Assembly: GCF_042664795.1 (NCBI RefSeq)
Contig: NZ_JBHTBN010000006.1
Span: forward strand, 124,001-188,000
Direction: 5' to 3'
Length of the DNA: 64,000 nt
Source of the DNA: Jejudonia soesokkakensis
GTDB taxonomy: Bacteria; Bacteroidota; Bacteroidia; Flavobacteriales; Flavobacteriaceae
This document shows, piece by piece, positions 8,777 through 17,433 of the stretch. The translations under genes were made by a program, and so were the position numbers. The notes under the pieces are model-generated. The model searched no databases and was not told where the DNA came from. It saw only the letters and a program-made list of their open reading frames with translations. Within the stretch, counting starts at the first letter, position 1, and each line of letters starts with the position of its first letter.

Positions 8777-8838
8777 TGAATTGTTTTCAAAGTTCAAAAC
8801 GAGGCTATATTTCAAATTAAAAGTCATTTAAAAAATTG

Positions 8839-8846
8839 TAAATTTG
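8839..8846 (+). promoter_or_regulatory. -7 element of prfA promoter
   Basis: TAAATTTG is an exact TAnnTTTG match 36 bp before the prfA start. The likely transcript begins near 8851. Confidence 0.6.
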
Positions 8847-8882
8847 TGAGCCCTTTCCACAACGAAAGGAAATGAAGATCGT

Positions 8883-9959
8883 ATGTTAGAAAAGTTACAA
8901 ATAGTAAAGAATAGATTTGATGAGGTAAGTGATTTGATCATTCAGCCAGACGTCATTTCAGACCAGAAACAATACATATCATTAAATAAAGAATATAAAG
9001 ATCTTGCAGCTCTAATGAAAAAGCGTGAGGCATATATTACTTCCAAAGAGCGTATTGCCGAGGCTGAGGGAATTATTAGTGATGGTAGCGATGCCGAAAT
9101 GGTTGAAATGGCAAAGATGCAGTATGACGAAGCAAAATCTGCAGTTGAAAAACTTGAAGAGGAGATTAAAGTAATGCTTATTCCAAAAGATCCCGAAGAT
9201 GCCAAAAATGCTGTTATGGAAATAAAAGCAGGTACTGGGGGTGACGAAGCGAGTATTTTTGCAGGAGACCTACATCGAATGTATACTAAATACTGTGAGA
9301 GTAAAGGCTGGAAAACCAGTGTAGTAGATTTTAGTGAAGGTACTAGTGGTGGTTATAAAGCCATACAAATGGAAGTAGAGGGTGATGATGTGTATGGAAC
9401 CCTAAAATTTGAAGCGGGTGTGCATCGGGTACAACGTGTTCCGCAAACCGAAACACAAGGACGGGTACACACCAGTGCTGCTACGGTCATGGTTTTTCCA
9501 GAAGCCGAAGAGTTTGATGTAGAGATTGACCCTAAAGATGTTCGGATTGATTATTTCTGTTCTTCTGGTCCTGGTGGACAGTCTGTGAATACAACCTATT
9601 CTGCTGTGCGCTTAACACATGAACCTACCGGACTAGTTGCCCAATGTCAGGATCAAAAATCACAACATAAAAATAAAGAAAAAGCTTTTAAAGTATTGAG
9701 ATCCCGTTTGTATGATCTTGAGTTGGCAAAGAAGCAGGCTGAAGATGCAGAAAAACGTGGCTCCCAAGTAACCAGTGGCGATCGTAGTGCAAAAATTAGA
9801 ACCTACAATTACTCCCAGGGTCGTGTAACAGATCATCGTATAAATTTAACTTTATACGATTTGAGTAATATTATTGATGGGGACATTCAAAAGATTATTG
9901 ACGAACTTCAATTGGTCGATAATACCGAACGATTAAAAGAGTCGGGTGATGCATTTTAA
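8883..9959 (+). CDS. prfA: Peptide chain release factor 1
   Basis: A 358-residue class I release factor. The N-terminal part is helical. Domain 3 contains GGQ in SSGPGGQSVNTTYSAVRLTH (near residue 228), which enters the peptidyl-transferase centre. A TSAATVMVFPEAEE segment precedes it and a RVTDHRINLTLY stretch lies near the end. The Thr in NTTYS at the site that differs between RF1 and RF2 supports RF1, which reads UAA and UAG. pyrF follows 9 bp downstream, so a prfA-pyrF operon is likely. Confidence 0.96.
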   Translation: MLEKLQIVKNRFDEVSDLIIQPDVISDQKQYISLNKEYKDLAALMKKREAYITSKERIAEAEGIISDGSDAEMVEMAKMQYDEAKSAVEKLEEEIKVMLIPKDPEDAKNAVMEIKAGTGGDEASIFAGDLHRMYTKYCESKGWKTSVVDFSEGTSGGYKAIQMEVEGDDVYGTLKFEAGVHRVQRVPQTETQGRVHTSAATVMVFPEAEEFDVEIDPKDVRIDYFCSSGPGGQSVNTTYSAVRLTHEPTGLVAQCQDQKSQHKNKEKAFKVLRSRLYDLELAKKQAEDAEKRGSQVTSGDRSAKIRTYNYSQGRVTDHRINLTLYDLSNIIDGDIQKIIDELQLVDNTERLKESGDAF

Positions 9960-9968
9960 GACTGAAAA

Positions 9969-10790
9969 ATGAAAACGGAAGATTTAGTAGCTCAGATAAA
10001 AAGAAAGAACTCATTTTTGTGTATCGGACTCGATGTCGATCTGGAAAAACTTCCAAAACATCTTTTGACTACTGAAGATCCTATCTTCTCATTTAACAAA
10101 GCGATTATTGATGCTACACAGCATTTAGCAGTAGCCTATAAGCCTAATACTGCCTTTTATGAAGCGTACGGTTTAAAGGGATGGCAATCATTAGATAAAA
10201 CGATTAGGTATCTCAATTCTCAATATCCTGAAATTTTTACCATAGCCGATGCAAAGCGTGGTGATATTGGAAATACTTCCCAAATGTATGCGAAAGCGTT
10301 CTTTGAGGATATGGGTTTCGATTCGGTTACTGTGGCTCCGTATATGGGAAAAGATTCGGTAGAGCCATTTTTAACTTTTAAAGATAAGCACACTATACTA
10401 TTGGCTTTGACTTCGAATGAAGGTGCGTTTGACTTTCAGACACAAAAAGTTGGAGAAAAAGAAGTGTATAAAAAAGTATTAGAAATTTCCAAGAAATGGA
10501 AAAATGCCAAAAACCTCATGTATGTAGTTGGCGCGACAAAAGCTGAATACCTTGCTGAAATACGTAGAATTGTACCCGAAAGCTTTTTACTGGTTCCCGG
10601 AGTAGGAGCTCAAGGCGGAAATTTACAGCAGGTTTGTCACTTCGGAATGACTAATAATGTAGGTTTGTTAATTAATTCTTCCCGCGGAATTATATATGCT
10701 TCCAATCAAGAAAATTTTGCAGAAGCTGCTACTTCCGAAGCCCAAAAATTGCAATCTCAAATGCAGGAAATCCTGAAAGATTTAAAATAG
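9969..10790 (+). CDS. pyrF: Orotidine 5'-phosphate decarboxylase (type 2)
   Basis: A 273-residue OMP decarboxylase of the longer type 2 family. It has the FLCIGLDVDLEKLP start, the catalytic TIADAKRGDIGNTS segment near residue 95 with its Asp-Lys pair, VTVAPYMGKDS, and VPGVGAQGG for phosphate binding. It converts OMP to UMP in pyrimidine synthesis. The spacing to prfA (9 bp) and to the next gene (6 bp) indicates one transcript. Confidence 0.96.
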   Translation: MKTEDLVAQIKRKNSFLCIGLDVDLEKLPKHLLTTEDPIFSFNKAIIDATQHLAVAYKPNTAFYEAYGLKGWQSLDKTIRYLNSQYPEIFTIADAKRGDIGNTSQMYAKAFFEDMGFDSVTVAPYMGKDSVEPFLTFKDKHTILLALTSNEGAFDFQTQKVGEKEVYKKVLEISKKWKNAKNLMYVVGATKAEYLAEIRRIVPESFLLVPGVGAQGGNLQQVCHFGMTNNVGLLINSSRGIIYASNQENFAEAATSEAQKLQSQMQEILKDLK

Positions 10791-10796
10791 GACGGT

Positions 10797-11576
10797 ATGG
10801 AAGTGATAGACCAACTGGGTAGAAAACTTCATTTCGATACAATTCCAAAACGCATAGTGTCTTTAGTACCTTCTCAAACTGAGCTTCTGGTCGATTTAGG
10901 ACTTGAAGACCGTATAATTGGAATTACAAAATTTTGTGTGCATCCGCTTCATTTACGAAAAACTAAAGCGATAGTTGGAGGAACAAAGCAAGTTCATTTT
11001 AATAAAATAGCAGAATTGGAACCGGAAATTATTATCTGTAATAAAGAAGAGAACACAGAAGAAATGGTGATAGAATTACAAAAAATAGCACCAGTATGGG
11101 TAAGTGAGATAATAGATATCAAATCTAATAATGAGATGATAACTCAATTAGGACGATTGTTTAGTGTTTCTGAAAAGGCTTCAGAAATTATAAAAAGTAT
11201 AAATAATGAATTGAAAACCTTTCGACAATTTATTGATACCAAAGCTGTTCGTAAAGTTGCCTATTTAATTTGGAAAAACCCTTATATGGCTGCTGGAAGA
11301 AATACGTTTATCGATTTTTTACTGAAACAGAATAAATATGAAAATATCTTTCAGCAAAAAGAATCAAGGTATCCTGAAATACTAATGGACGAATTGAAAG
11401 ACGCCGAGGTAATTTTGTTATCTTCAGAACCATTTCCGTTTAAAGATAAAAATGTCTTTGAAATAAAAAACACACTTAACAACGATGTAGAAGTGCGTCT
11501 TGTAGATGGAGAATATTTTAGTTGGTATGGTTCGCGACTTAAAAATGCATTTTCTTATTTTAAAGAATTACACTGA
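10797..11576 (+). CDS. BtuF-like helical-backbone metal/cobalamin-binding protein without signal peptide
   Basis: A 259-residue protein with the BtuF/FecB-type fold: PKRIVSLVPSQTELLVDLGL, the long inter-domain helix near residues 130-150, and IWKNPYMAAGRNTFIDFLL. These are ABC-transporter substrate-binding features. However, the N-terminus (MEVIDQLGRKLHFD) has no signal peptide or lipobox and runs directly into the domain, so the protein should be cytoplasmic. No permease or ATPase is adjacent. It is the last gene of the prfA-pyrF run and converges with 11578-11760 with a 1-bp gap. Confidence 0.8.
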   Translation: MEVIDQLGRKLHFDTIPKRIVSLVPSQTELLVDLGLEDRIIGITKFCVHPLHLRKTKAIVGGTKQVHFNKIAELEPEIIICNKEENTEEMVIELQKIAPVWVSEIIDIKSNNEMITQLGRLFSVSEKASEIIKSINNELKTFRQFIDTKAVRKVAYLIWKNPYMAAGRNTFIDFLLKQNKYENIFQQKESRYPEILMDELKDAEVILLSSEPFPFKDKNVFEIKNTLNNDVEVRLVDGEYFSWYGSRLKNAFSYFKELH

Positions 11577-11577
11577 T

Positions 11578-11760
11578 CTACTTATCGGCTAATTTTAAAT
11601 TTAAATACTGAATTTCTTCATAAATCTTTTCGGCTTCTTCATGAGCCCGCTCGCTTTCTTCAGGATCTTTTAAAGCCATTTTATAAGATTTACGCATCAA
11701 CGATGTGTATTTTTTCTTAAGTATTTCAATTCTTGAATTGTTTCTAAACCAGGGACTCAT
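11578..11760 (-). CDS. Lacal_2735-family small helical protein
   Basis: The 60-residue product is almost wholly helical and charged (LKKKYTSLMRKSYKMALKD, then HEEAEKIYEEIQYL), with an N-terminal WFRNNSR. It matches my memory of the Lacal_2735 small-protein family of Flavobacteriaceae, whose function is unknown. It probably forms a two-helix hairpin or coiled coil in the cytoplasm. Confidence 0.75.
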   Translation of the reverse strand: MSPWFRNNSRIEILKKKYTSLMRKSYKMALKDPEESERAHEEAEKIYEEIQYLNLKLADK

Positions 11761-11872
11761 AACATAAATAATTAGGATGTAAAATTAATTATGGTAGTAT
11801 TTTATTTGTATTAAAAAACGGTTAATTAAATAGGGCGTTCCCTTAATGTAACGTTAAAATAAAGGGATTAAG

Positions 11873-12583
11873 CTAGTCTTGTAGTGCAAATACGCGGCGT
11901 AGTAAATCTGTTGTACGAGCGTTTATTGATGTTCTAATGTTTTTCTCTTCTTTAGCTATCATGGTATAGACACCTTTAAGTGCTTCATTTGTAACATAAT
12001 CTGTCAAATCTGGATTTACTTTAGTTACAAACGGGATTGCATTATATCTGTTGATGAGGTTTGTCCAAATCTGATCGGCTCCAACTTTAGAAAATGAGCT
12101 TTCGATTACGGGATTAAATTTAGCATATAATGCCTGATTGGTTCTGGTTTCTAGATAATTTGTTGCCGCATTATCAGCCCCTATAAGAATATTTTTTGCA
12201 TCATTAAAGGTAATTCCTTTTACTGCATCAACGAATATGGGTGTTGCTTCTTTAACTGCGTCTTCTGCTGCTCTGTTAAGAGCCTTTATTCCTTCGTCTG
12301 CAAGACTGCTTAATCCAATACTTCTAAGTCCTTGATCAACTTTTTGTAACTCTTCTGGAAGTAAAATTTTAACCAGTTCATTGTTGTAAAAACCGTTTTC
12401 TTGAGTGAGTTTTGTGACTTGTTTATCAATACCAAAATCTAAAGCTTGTCGTAAACCATTTCCTATAGTTGTTGGGTCCAAGCCAATAGTTCCGTTTGGA
12501 AGGGTATTAATTACATTTTGTAATTCTGTGCAAGAAAAAGCAGTTACAATAAAAAAGCAGCATGTTATTTTTTTTAAAAGCAT
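11873..12583 (-). CDS. DUF4197 lipoprotein
   Basis: A 236-residue protein with a lipoprotein signal (MLLKKITCCFFIVTAFSC). The mature part shows the DUF4197 pattern: LRQALDFGIDKQVTKLTQENGFYNN, then LPEELQKVDQGLRSIG, FNDAKNILIGADNAATNYLE and TDYVTNEALKGVYTMIAKEE. The family is helical, periplasmic and of unknown function. It stands alone downstream of the T9SS protein gene, from which it is separated by a terminator. Confidence 0.88.
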   Translation of the reverse strand: MLLKKITCCFFIVTAFSCTELQNVINTLPNGTIGLDPTTIGNGLRQALDFGIDKQVTKLTQENGFYNNELVKILLPEELQKVDQGLRSIGLSSLADEGIKALNRAAEDAVKEATPIFVDAVKGITFNDAKNILIGADNAATNYLETRTNQALYAKFNPVIESSFSKVGADQIWTNLINRYNAIPFVTKVNPDLTDYVTNEALKGVYTMIAKEEKNIRTSINARTTDLLRRVFALQD

Positions 12584-12605
12584 AGGTGTTGATTTTAAAT
12601 AAAGA

Positions 12606-12644
12606 TAAAAAAAATACCCTTCAATTTCGAAGGGTATTTCTTTT
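12606..12644 (-). terminator. Intrinsic terminator of the T9SS cargo gene
   Basis: Perfect 11-bp stem AAATACCCTTC / GAAGGGTATTT with a 6-base loop. On the minus strand it is followed by a run of eight T, 18 bp after the stop of the gene at 12662. Confidence 0.88.
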
Positions 12645-12661
12645 AAGTTATGTTGTAAAAC

Positions 12662-13576
12662 TTACTTGATAACTTTAACCGTTTTAGAAGCTCCGTCGAT
12701 AGTTACATTTACCATGTAAGCACCAGAAGAAAGCTCGCTCATATCAATTCTTGGAGAAATAGCGTCTGGTTGCGTAGATAAGACAACTTTTCCTAATACG
12801 TCATATACTACAACTCTTTCTACAGTATTTGTAGTTTGAATGTTTAATACATTTCTCACTGGGTTTGGATATACACTGAAGTTGTCAGAAGAAAAATCAT
12901 CTACACCGGCAACTGGAGTTGGTTGAAATCTTGCGTCATCGATATAATATCTGTTAGATTCTGCACCAGTTTCAAGAGAATAAAAATTAATTGCTCCTAG
13001 GGTATCACCTGTATAAGAGGTGTTATCAACTAATACTGATCCGTCTTTAGACATAGTTAATGTGCCATTATCCAAATCAATTACAAATGAAATCAAGAAC
13101 CATTCTCCAGGAGTATAAGAACCAACAGCTAATACAGTTCCAGGACCTTGATTTGCTCCAGATGCATCTGCAAATTCAAATTCGCCTTCTGCAGCTCCAT
13201 CGATATTAAATGAACAGTGATAATTCCACTGGTCTCCTACTGGTACAGTATTTTGAATATTAAAATATCCAGACTTTCCTGCAGGAATATACATGTTAAA
13301 ATCTAAGTAATAAGTTCCAGAAGTTTGATTTCCAAGATCTAAAACTCCATCAATAACTCCGCCTTCTGCAACAAGTATTGATTTTGTACCAGATAAGGCT
13401 TGATCTGAAGAAACTGAAATATCATCTGCTGTTCCTGCATTACCATCCCAACTAACCCATGGAGAAGTGTGAATAGTTCCTAACGGATAGCTTTCGATAT
13501 CGTCTGTAAAAAATTGTGCATTTGCACTAAAAACCGTAGCAAAAGCTACAGCAGCTAATAAGTAAATTTTTTTCAT
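12662..13576 (-). CDS. Secreted protein with jelly-roll-like domain and T9SS type A sorting domain
   Basis: The 304-residue protein begins with a signal peptide (MKKIYLLAAVAFATVFSANAQ). A beta-rich region follows (about residues 25-215), resembling the concanavalin/jelly-roll modules of secreted Bacteroidota proteins, with GTYYLDFNMYIPAGKSGYF and YIDDARFQP. The last 80 residues are a T9SS type A sorting domain: FSVYPNPVRNVLNI, VVYDVLGKVV, and a final GAYMVNVTIDG...KVIK. It is expected to cross the outer membrane by T9SS. It is monocistronic. The ligand is unknown. Confidence 0.9.
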   Translation of the reverse strand: MKKIYLLAAVAFATVFSANAQFFTDDIESYPLGTIHTSPWVSWDGNAGTADDISVSSDQALSGTKSILVAEGGVIDGVLDLGNQTSGTYYLDFNMYIPAGKSGYFNIQNTVPVGDQWNYHCSFNIDGAAEGEFEFADASGANQGPGTVLAVGSYTPGEWFLISFVIDLDNGTLTMSKDGSVLVDNTSYTGDTLGAINFYSLETGAESNRYYIDDARFQPTPVAGVDDFSSDNFSVYPNPVRNVLNIQTTNTVERVVVYDVLGKVVLSTQPDAISPRIDMSELSSGAYMVNVTIDGASKTVKVIK

Positions 13577-13743
13577 AATGTTATTTTTTTAAATTATAGT
13601 TTAATAAGGGATGCAATATAGTAAATTTTTTGAATAAAAATGAGAGATTTTAAGTTTTTTAACTATTGATAAATTATCATTAATGACTTGGTATTGTTGA
13701 GTTTTTCGTAAATTTACATCTTTAAAATCAATTCCTTTTGATA

Positions 13744-16700
13744 ATGCAACAACAAGCTCCTTATATTCCAAAAAACAAAGTACGAATTGTAACAGCAGCC
13801 TCCCTATTTGACGGTCATGACGCAGCCATAAATATCATGCGCCGCATCATTCAATCCACCGGTGTTGAAGTTATTCACCTAGGACATGACAGAAGCGTCG
13901 AAGAAGTTGTAAACACCGCAATTCAAGAAGATGCGAATGCTATTGCCATGACTTCGTATCAAGGTGGGCATAATGAATACTTTAAATATATGTATGATCT
14001 GCTTAAAGAAAAAGGAGCGGGACATATAAAAATCTTTGGCGGGGGTGGCGGTGTGATACTTCCTTCAGAAATCAAAGAATTAATGGATTACGGGATTACC
14101 CGTATCTATTCTCCAGACGATGGACGTGAGATGGGACTACAAGGAATGATCAATGATTTGGTTAAAACTTCAGATTATGCGATTGGCGATTCTTTAAATG
14201 GTGAGGTAAAGAAATTATCAACTAAAGAGCCAGGTGCTATTGCAAGAGTGATTTCTTCCGCAGAAAACTTTCCGGAAGTCGCAAAAGATGCATTAGCTGA
14301 AATACACAAAAAAAATAAGTCCTTAAAAACTCCTGTTCTTGGGATAACAGGAACAGGTGGTGCTGGAAAGTCTTCACTTGTCGACGAATTAGTAAGAAGG
14401 TTTCTGCTTGATTTTCCTGAAAAAACAATCGGTCTTATTTCTGTAGATCCTTCTAAACGTAAAACGGGAGGGGCTTTACTGGGTGACCGAATTAGAATGA
14501 ACGCCATCAACTCTCCTCGTGTTTATATGCGCAGTTTGGCAACTCGACAGTCCAACCTTGCCTTATCAAAATACGTTGCTGAAGCCATCGAAGTAATCAA
14601 AGCGGCAGAGTATGATTTGATCATTCTGGAAACATCAGGAATTGGACAAAGTGATACCGAAATTTTGGAACACAGCGATGTTTCTCTCTATGTGATGACG
14701 CCTGAATTTGGTGCTGCGACGCAACTGGAAAAAATCGACATGCTTGATTTTGCAGACCTGGTGGCCATCAACAAATTTGATAAAAGAGGCTCACTTGATG
14801 CGCTTCGTGATGTAAAAAAGCAATATATGCGCAATCACCAACTTTGGGACACGCCACAGGATGAGTTGCCAATTTTTGGCACCATCGCTTCCCAATTTAA
14901 TGATCCCGGAATGAATACCCTCTACAAGGCTATTATGGATGAATTGGTATCTAAAACAGATTCAAAGCTAAAGAGTACTTTCGAGATTAGTGATGAAATG
15001 AGTGAGAAGATTTTTGTGATTCCGCCTGCCCGAACACGATACCTTTCTGAAATTTCTGAAAACAACCGTGCTTACGATAAAACAGCTTCAGAACAAGCTG
15101 AAGTTGCTCAAAAGCTCTACGGAATGTTTAAAACCATAGAGACCATTTCGGGTAAGAAACCAGAATTGGATAAGGCCGGATTAGTTTCTGAAAGTATTAC
15201 TTCTTCCGAAGAAAACAAAGACCTGTTGAAGCTATTGTTGGCCGAATTTGACAAAGAAAAATTAAATCTGGATCCGTACAACTGGGAGGTAATTATAAGT
15301 TGGGATTCAACGGTAAACCGATATAAAAATCCGGTGTATACTTTTAAAGTCCGGGATAAGGAAATAAACATTGAAACGCATACCGAAAGTCTATCGCATA
15401 GCCAAATACCAAAAGTAGCCCTGCCAAAATATCAAGCTTGGGGTGATATCTTACAATGGTGTTTGCAGGAAAACGTTCCTGGAGAGTTTCCTTATACCTC
15501 TGGATTGTATCCTTTTAAAAGAACGGGAGAAGATCCGGCACGTATGTTTGCGGGTGAGGGAGGACCAGAAAGAACCAACCGTCGTTTTCATTATGTAAGC
15601 CACGGCTTACCAGCTAAACGATTGTCAACAGCTTTTGACAGTGTAACACTCTATGGAAATGATCCTGGATTGCGACCCGATATCTACGGAAAGATTGGAA
15701 ACGCTGGAGTATCTATCTGTTGTCTGGATGACGCCAAGAAATTGTATTCTGGATTTGATCTGAGTCATGCTATGACCTCGGTAAGTATGACCATTAACGG
15801 TCCTGCACCCATGTTATTGGGCTTTTTTATGAACGCAGCGATCGATCAAAATTGCGAGAAATACATAAAGGAGAACGGACTCGAAAAAGAGGTCGAAGAA
15901 AAAATAAAAGATATTTATAAAGGGAAAACGCGTCCAGAATATAAAGGAGAACTGCCAGAAGGGAATAATGGTCTCGGATTGATGCTCTTGGGTGTGACCG
16001 GAGATCAGGTATTGCCTGCCGATGTCTATACAAAGATTAAAACGGAAACTTTGCAGCAGGTAAGAGGCACCGTACAAGCCGATATTTTAAAAGAAGATCA
16101 GGCGCAGAATACCTGTATTTTTTCTACGGAATTTGCCCTTCGTCTCATGGGCGATGTACAGGAATATTTTATCAATGAGAAGGTACGCAATTTCTATTCG
16201 GTTTCTATAAGCGGTTATCATATTGCCGAAGCGGGTGCTAATCCCATTACACAATTAGCGTTTACGTTGGCTAACGGATTTACCTATGTAGAATATTATT
16301 TAAGTAGAGGTATGGACATCAATAAGTTTGGTCCAAACCTTTCGTTTTTCTTTAGTAACGGAATTGATCCAGAATATTCCGTAATTGGTCGTGTGGCTAG
16401 AAAGATATGGTCAAAGGCATTAAAGAACAAGTATGGTGCGAATCCAAGAGCACAAATGCTGAAATATCACATTCAGACTTCCGGAAGATCGTTACATGCA
16501 CAGGAAATTGATTTTAATGATATTAGAACAACCCTTCAAGCACTGTATGCGATTTATGATAACTGTAATAGTTTACATACCAATGCGTATGATGAAGCCA
16601 TTACAACCCCTACCGAAGAAAGCGTACGAAGAGCGATGGCCATTCAGCTAATTATTAATAAAGAATTAGGATTGTCAAAAAATGAAAACCCAATCCAAGG

Positions 16701-17163
16701 GAGTTTTATTATTGAAGAGTTAACAGATCTTGTTGAAAATGCAGTTTTGGATGAATTTGATCGCTTGACAGAAAGGGGCGGTGTCCTTGGTGCCATGGAA
16801 ACAATGTATCAACGTAGTAAGATTCAAGAAGAGAGTTTGTATTACGAAACTCTGAAACATACGGGCGAGTTCCCGATTATTGGAGTGAATACTTTCTTAA
16901 GCAGTAAGGGATCACCCACCGTTCAACCCGCAGAGGTTATACGAGCTACCGAAGAGGAAAAACAATATCAGATTGAAGTGGTTCAAAACTTAAATAAGCG
17001 TAATGAAGAAAAAGTAGCTGAGCTGTTAAAAGACCTCCAACAGAGATCTATTCAGAATGAAAATATTTTTGAAGCATTAATGGAGGTTTGCAAATATGCA
17101 TCGCTAGGACAAATCACTAACGCATTGTTTGAAGTAGGAGGGCAGTATCGCCGAAATATGTAA
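13744..17163 (+). CDS. icmF: Fused isobutyryl-CoA mutase IcmF
   Basis: A roughly 1139-residue three-part enzyme. An N-terminal B12-binding domain has the base-off His in FDGHDAAINIM (about residue 25). A MeaB-like G-protein chaperone domain has its P-loop GITGTGGAGKSS near residue 200. The C-terminal TIM-barrel mutase domain contains GYHIAEAGANPITQ. Two substrate-selecting positions match IcmF rather than methylmalonyl-CoA mutase: Phe in LYPFKR (about 590) where MCM has Tyr, and Gln in AQNTCIF (about 788) where MCM has Arg. So isobutyryl-CoA/butyryl-CoA (or a related acyl-CoA) is the likely substrate. I prefer the ATG at 13744 over a TTG two codons earlier. It stands alone, followed by tandem repeats. 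Confidence 0.93.
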   Translation: MQQQAPYIPKNKVRIVTAASLFDGHDAAINIMRRIIQSTGVEVIHLGHDRSVEEVVNTAIQEDANAIAMTSYQGGHNEYFKYMYDLLKEKGAGHIKIFGGGGGVILPSEIKELMDYGITRIYSPDDGREMGLQGMINDLVKTSDYAIGDSLNGEVKKLSTKEPGAIARVISSAENFPEVAKDALAEIHKKNKSLKTPVLGITGTGGAGKSSLVDELVRRFLLDFPEKTIGLISVDPSKRKTGGALLGDRIRMNAINSPRVYMRSLATRQSNLALSKYVAEAIEVIKAAEYDLIILETSGIGQSDTEILEHSDVSLYVMTPEFGAATQLEKIDMLDFADLVAINKFDKRGSLDALRDVKKQYMRNHQLWDTPQDELPIFGTIASQFNDPGMNTLYKAIMDELVSKTDSKLKSTFEISDEMSEKIFVIPPARTRYLSEISENNRAYDKTASEQAEVAQKLYGMFKTIETISGKKPELDKAGLVSESITSSEENKDLLKLLLAEFDKEKLNLDPYNWEVIISWDSTVNRYKNPVYTFKVRDKEINIETHTESLSHSQIPKVALPKYQAWGDILQWCLQENVPGEFPYTSGLYPFKRTGEDPARMFAGEGGPERTNRRFHYVSHGLPAKRLSTAFDSVTLYGNDPGLRPDIYGKIGNAGVSICCLDDAKKLYSGFDLSHAMTSVSMTINGPAPMLLGFFMNAAIDQNCEKYIKENGLEKEVEEKIKDIYKGKTRPEYKGELPEGNNGLGLMLLGVTGDQVLPADVYTKIKTETLQQVRGTVQADILKEDQAQNTCIFSTEFALRLMGDVQEYFINEKVRNFYSVSISGYHIAEAGANPITQLAFTLANGFTYVEYYLSRGMDINKFGPNLSFFFSNGIDPEYSVIGRVARKIWSKALKNKYGANPRAQMLKYHIQTSGRSLHAQEIDFNDIRTTLQALYAIYDNCNSLHTNAYDEAITTPTEESVRRAMAIQLIINKELGLSKNENPIQGSFIIEELTDLVENAVLDEFDRLTERGGVLGAMETMYQRSKIQEESLYYETLKHTGEFPIIGVNTFLSSKGSPTVQPAEVIRATEEEKQYQIEVVQNLNKRNEEKVAELLKDLQQRSIQNENIFEALMEVCKYASLGQITNALFEVGGQYRRNM

Positions 17164-17169
17164 GCAGAC

Positions 17170-17387
17170 ACTTGCGCTCGCAAAGGCTAGTGCTTAGTGG
17201 TCGCTTATCCCGAACTTGCTTCGGGATCTTATCTCGTAGATCTCTAAAATTACCACTTGCGCTCGCAAAGGCGAGTGCTTAGTGGTCGCTTATCCCGAAC
17301 TTGCTTCGGGATCTTATCTCGTAGACCTCTAAAATTGACAGTTGCGCTCGCAAAGGCGAGTGCCTAGTGGTCGCTTATCCCGAACTT
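17170..17387 (+). repeat. 85-bp tandem repeat, about 2.6 copies, with two hairpins per unit
   Basis: Units begin at 17170, 17255 and 17340, an exact 85-bp period; the third copy stops after 48 bp at CGAACTT. The copies differ by only a few bases. Each unit holds a hairpin with stem CTCGC-AAAG-GCGAG (extended by GCG/TGC and CACT/AGTG). The full units also hold ATCCCGAA-CTTGC-TTCGGGAT, an 8-bp perfect stem. It fills most of the gap between icmF and pdxH. I see no ORF in it. Hairpins of the CCCGAAG-CTTCGGG kind are dispersed repeats in flavobacterial genomes, from memory. Confidence 0.92.
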
Positions 17388-17433
17388 AATTTCACAATCA
17401 TCTATCTCTAATGATTTCATTACTTTTATAGAT

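Noticed and set aside
12606..12644. Fifth ATACCC...GGGTAT site
   Set aside because: The spacer is 12 bp, not 6, and the stem extends further and is followed by eight T. It is simply the terminator of the gene at 12662.
14175..14510. Minus-strand frames in icmF (111 and 63 codons)
   Set aside because: Antisense shadows within a gene that is fully supported by its domains.
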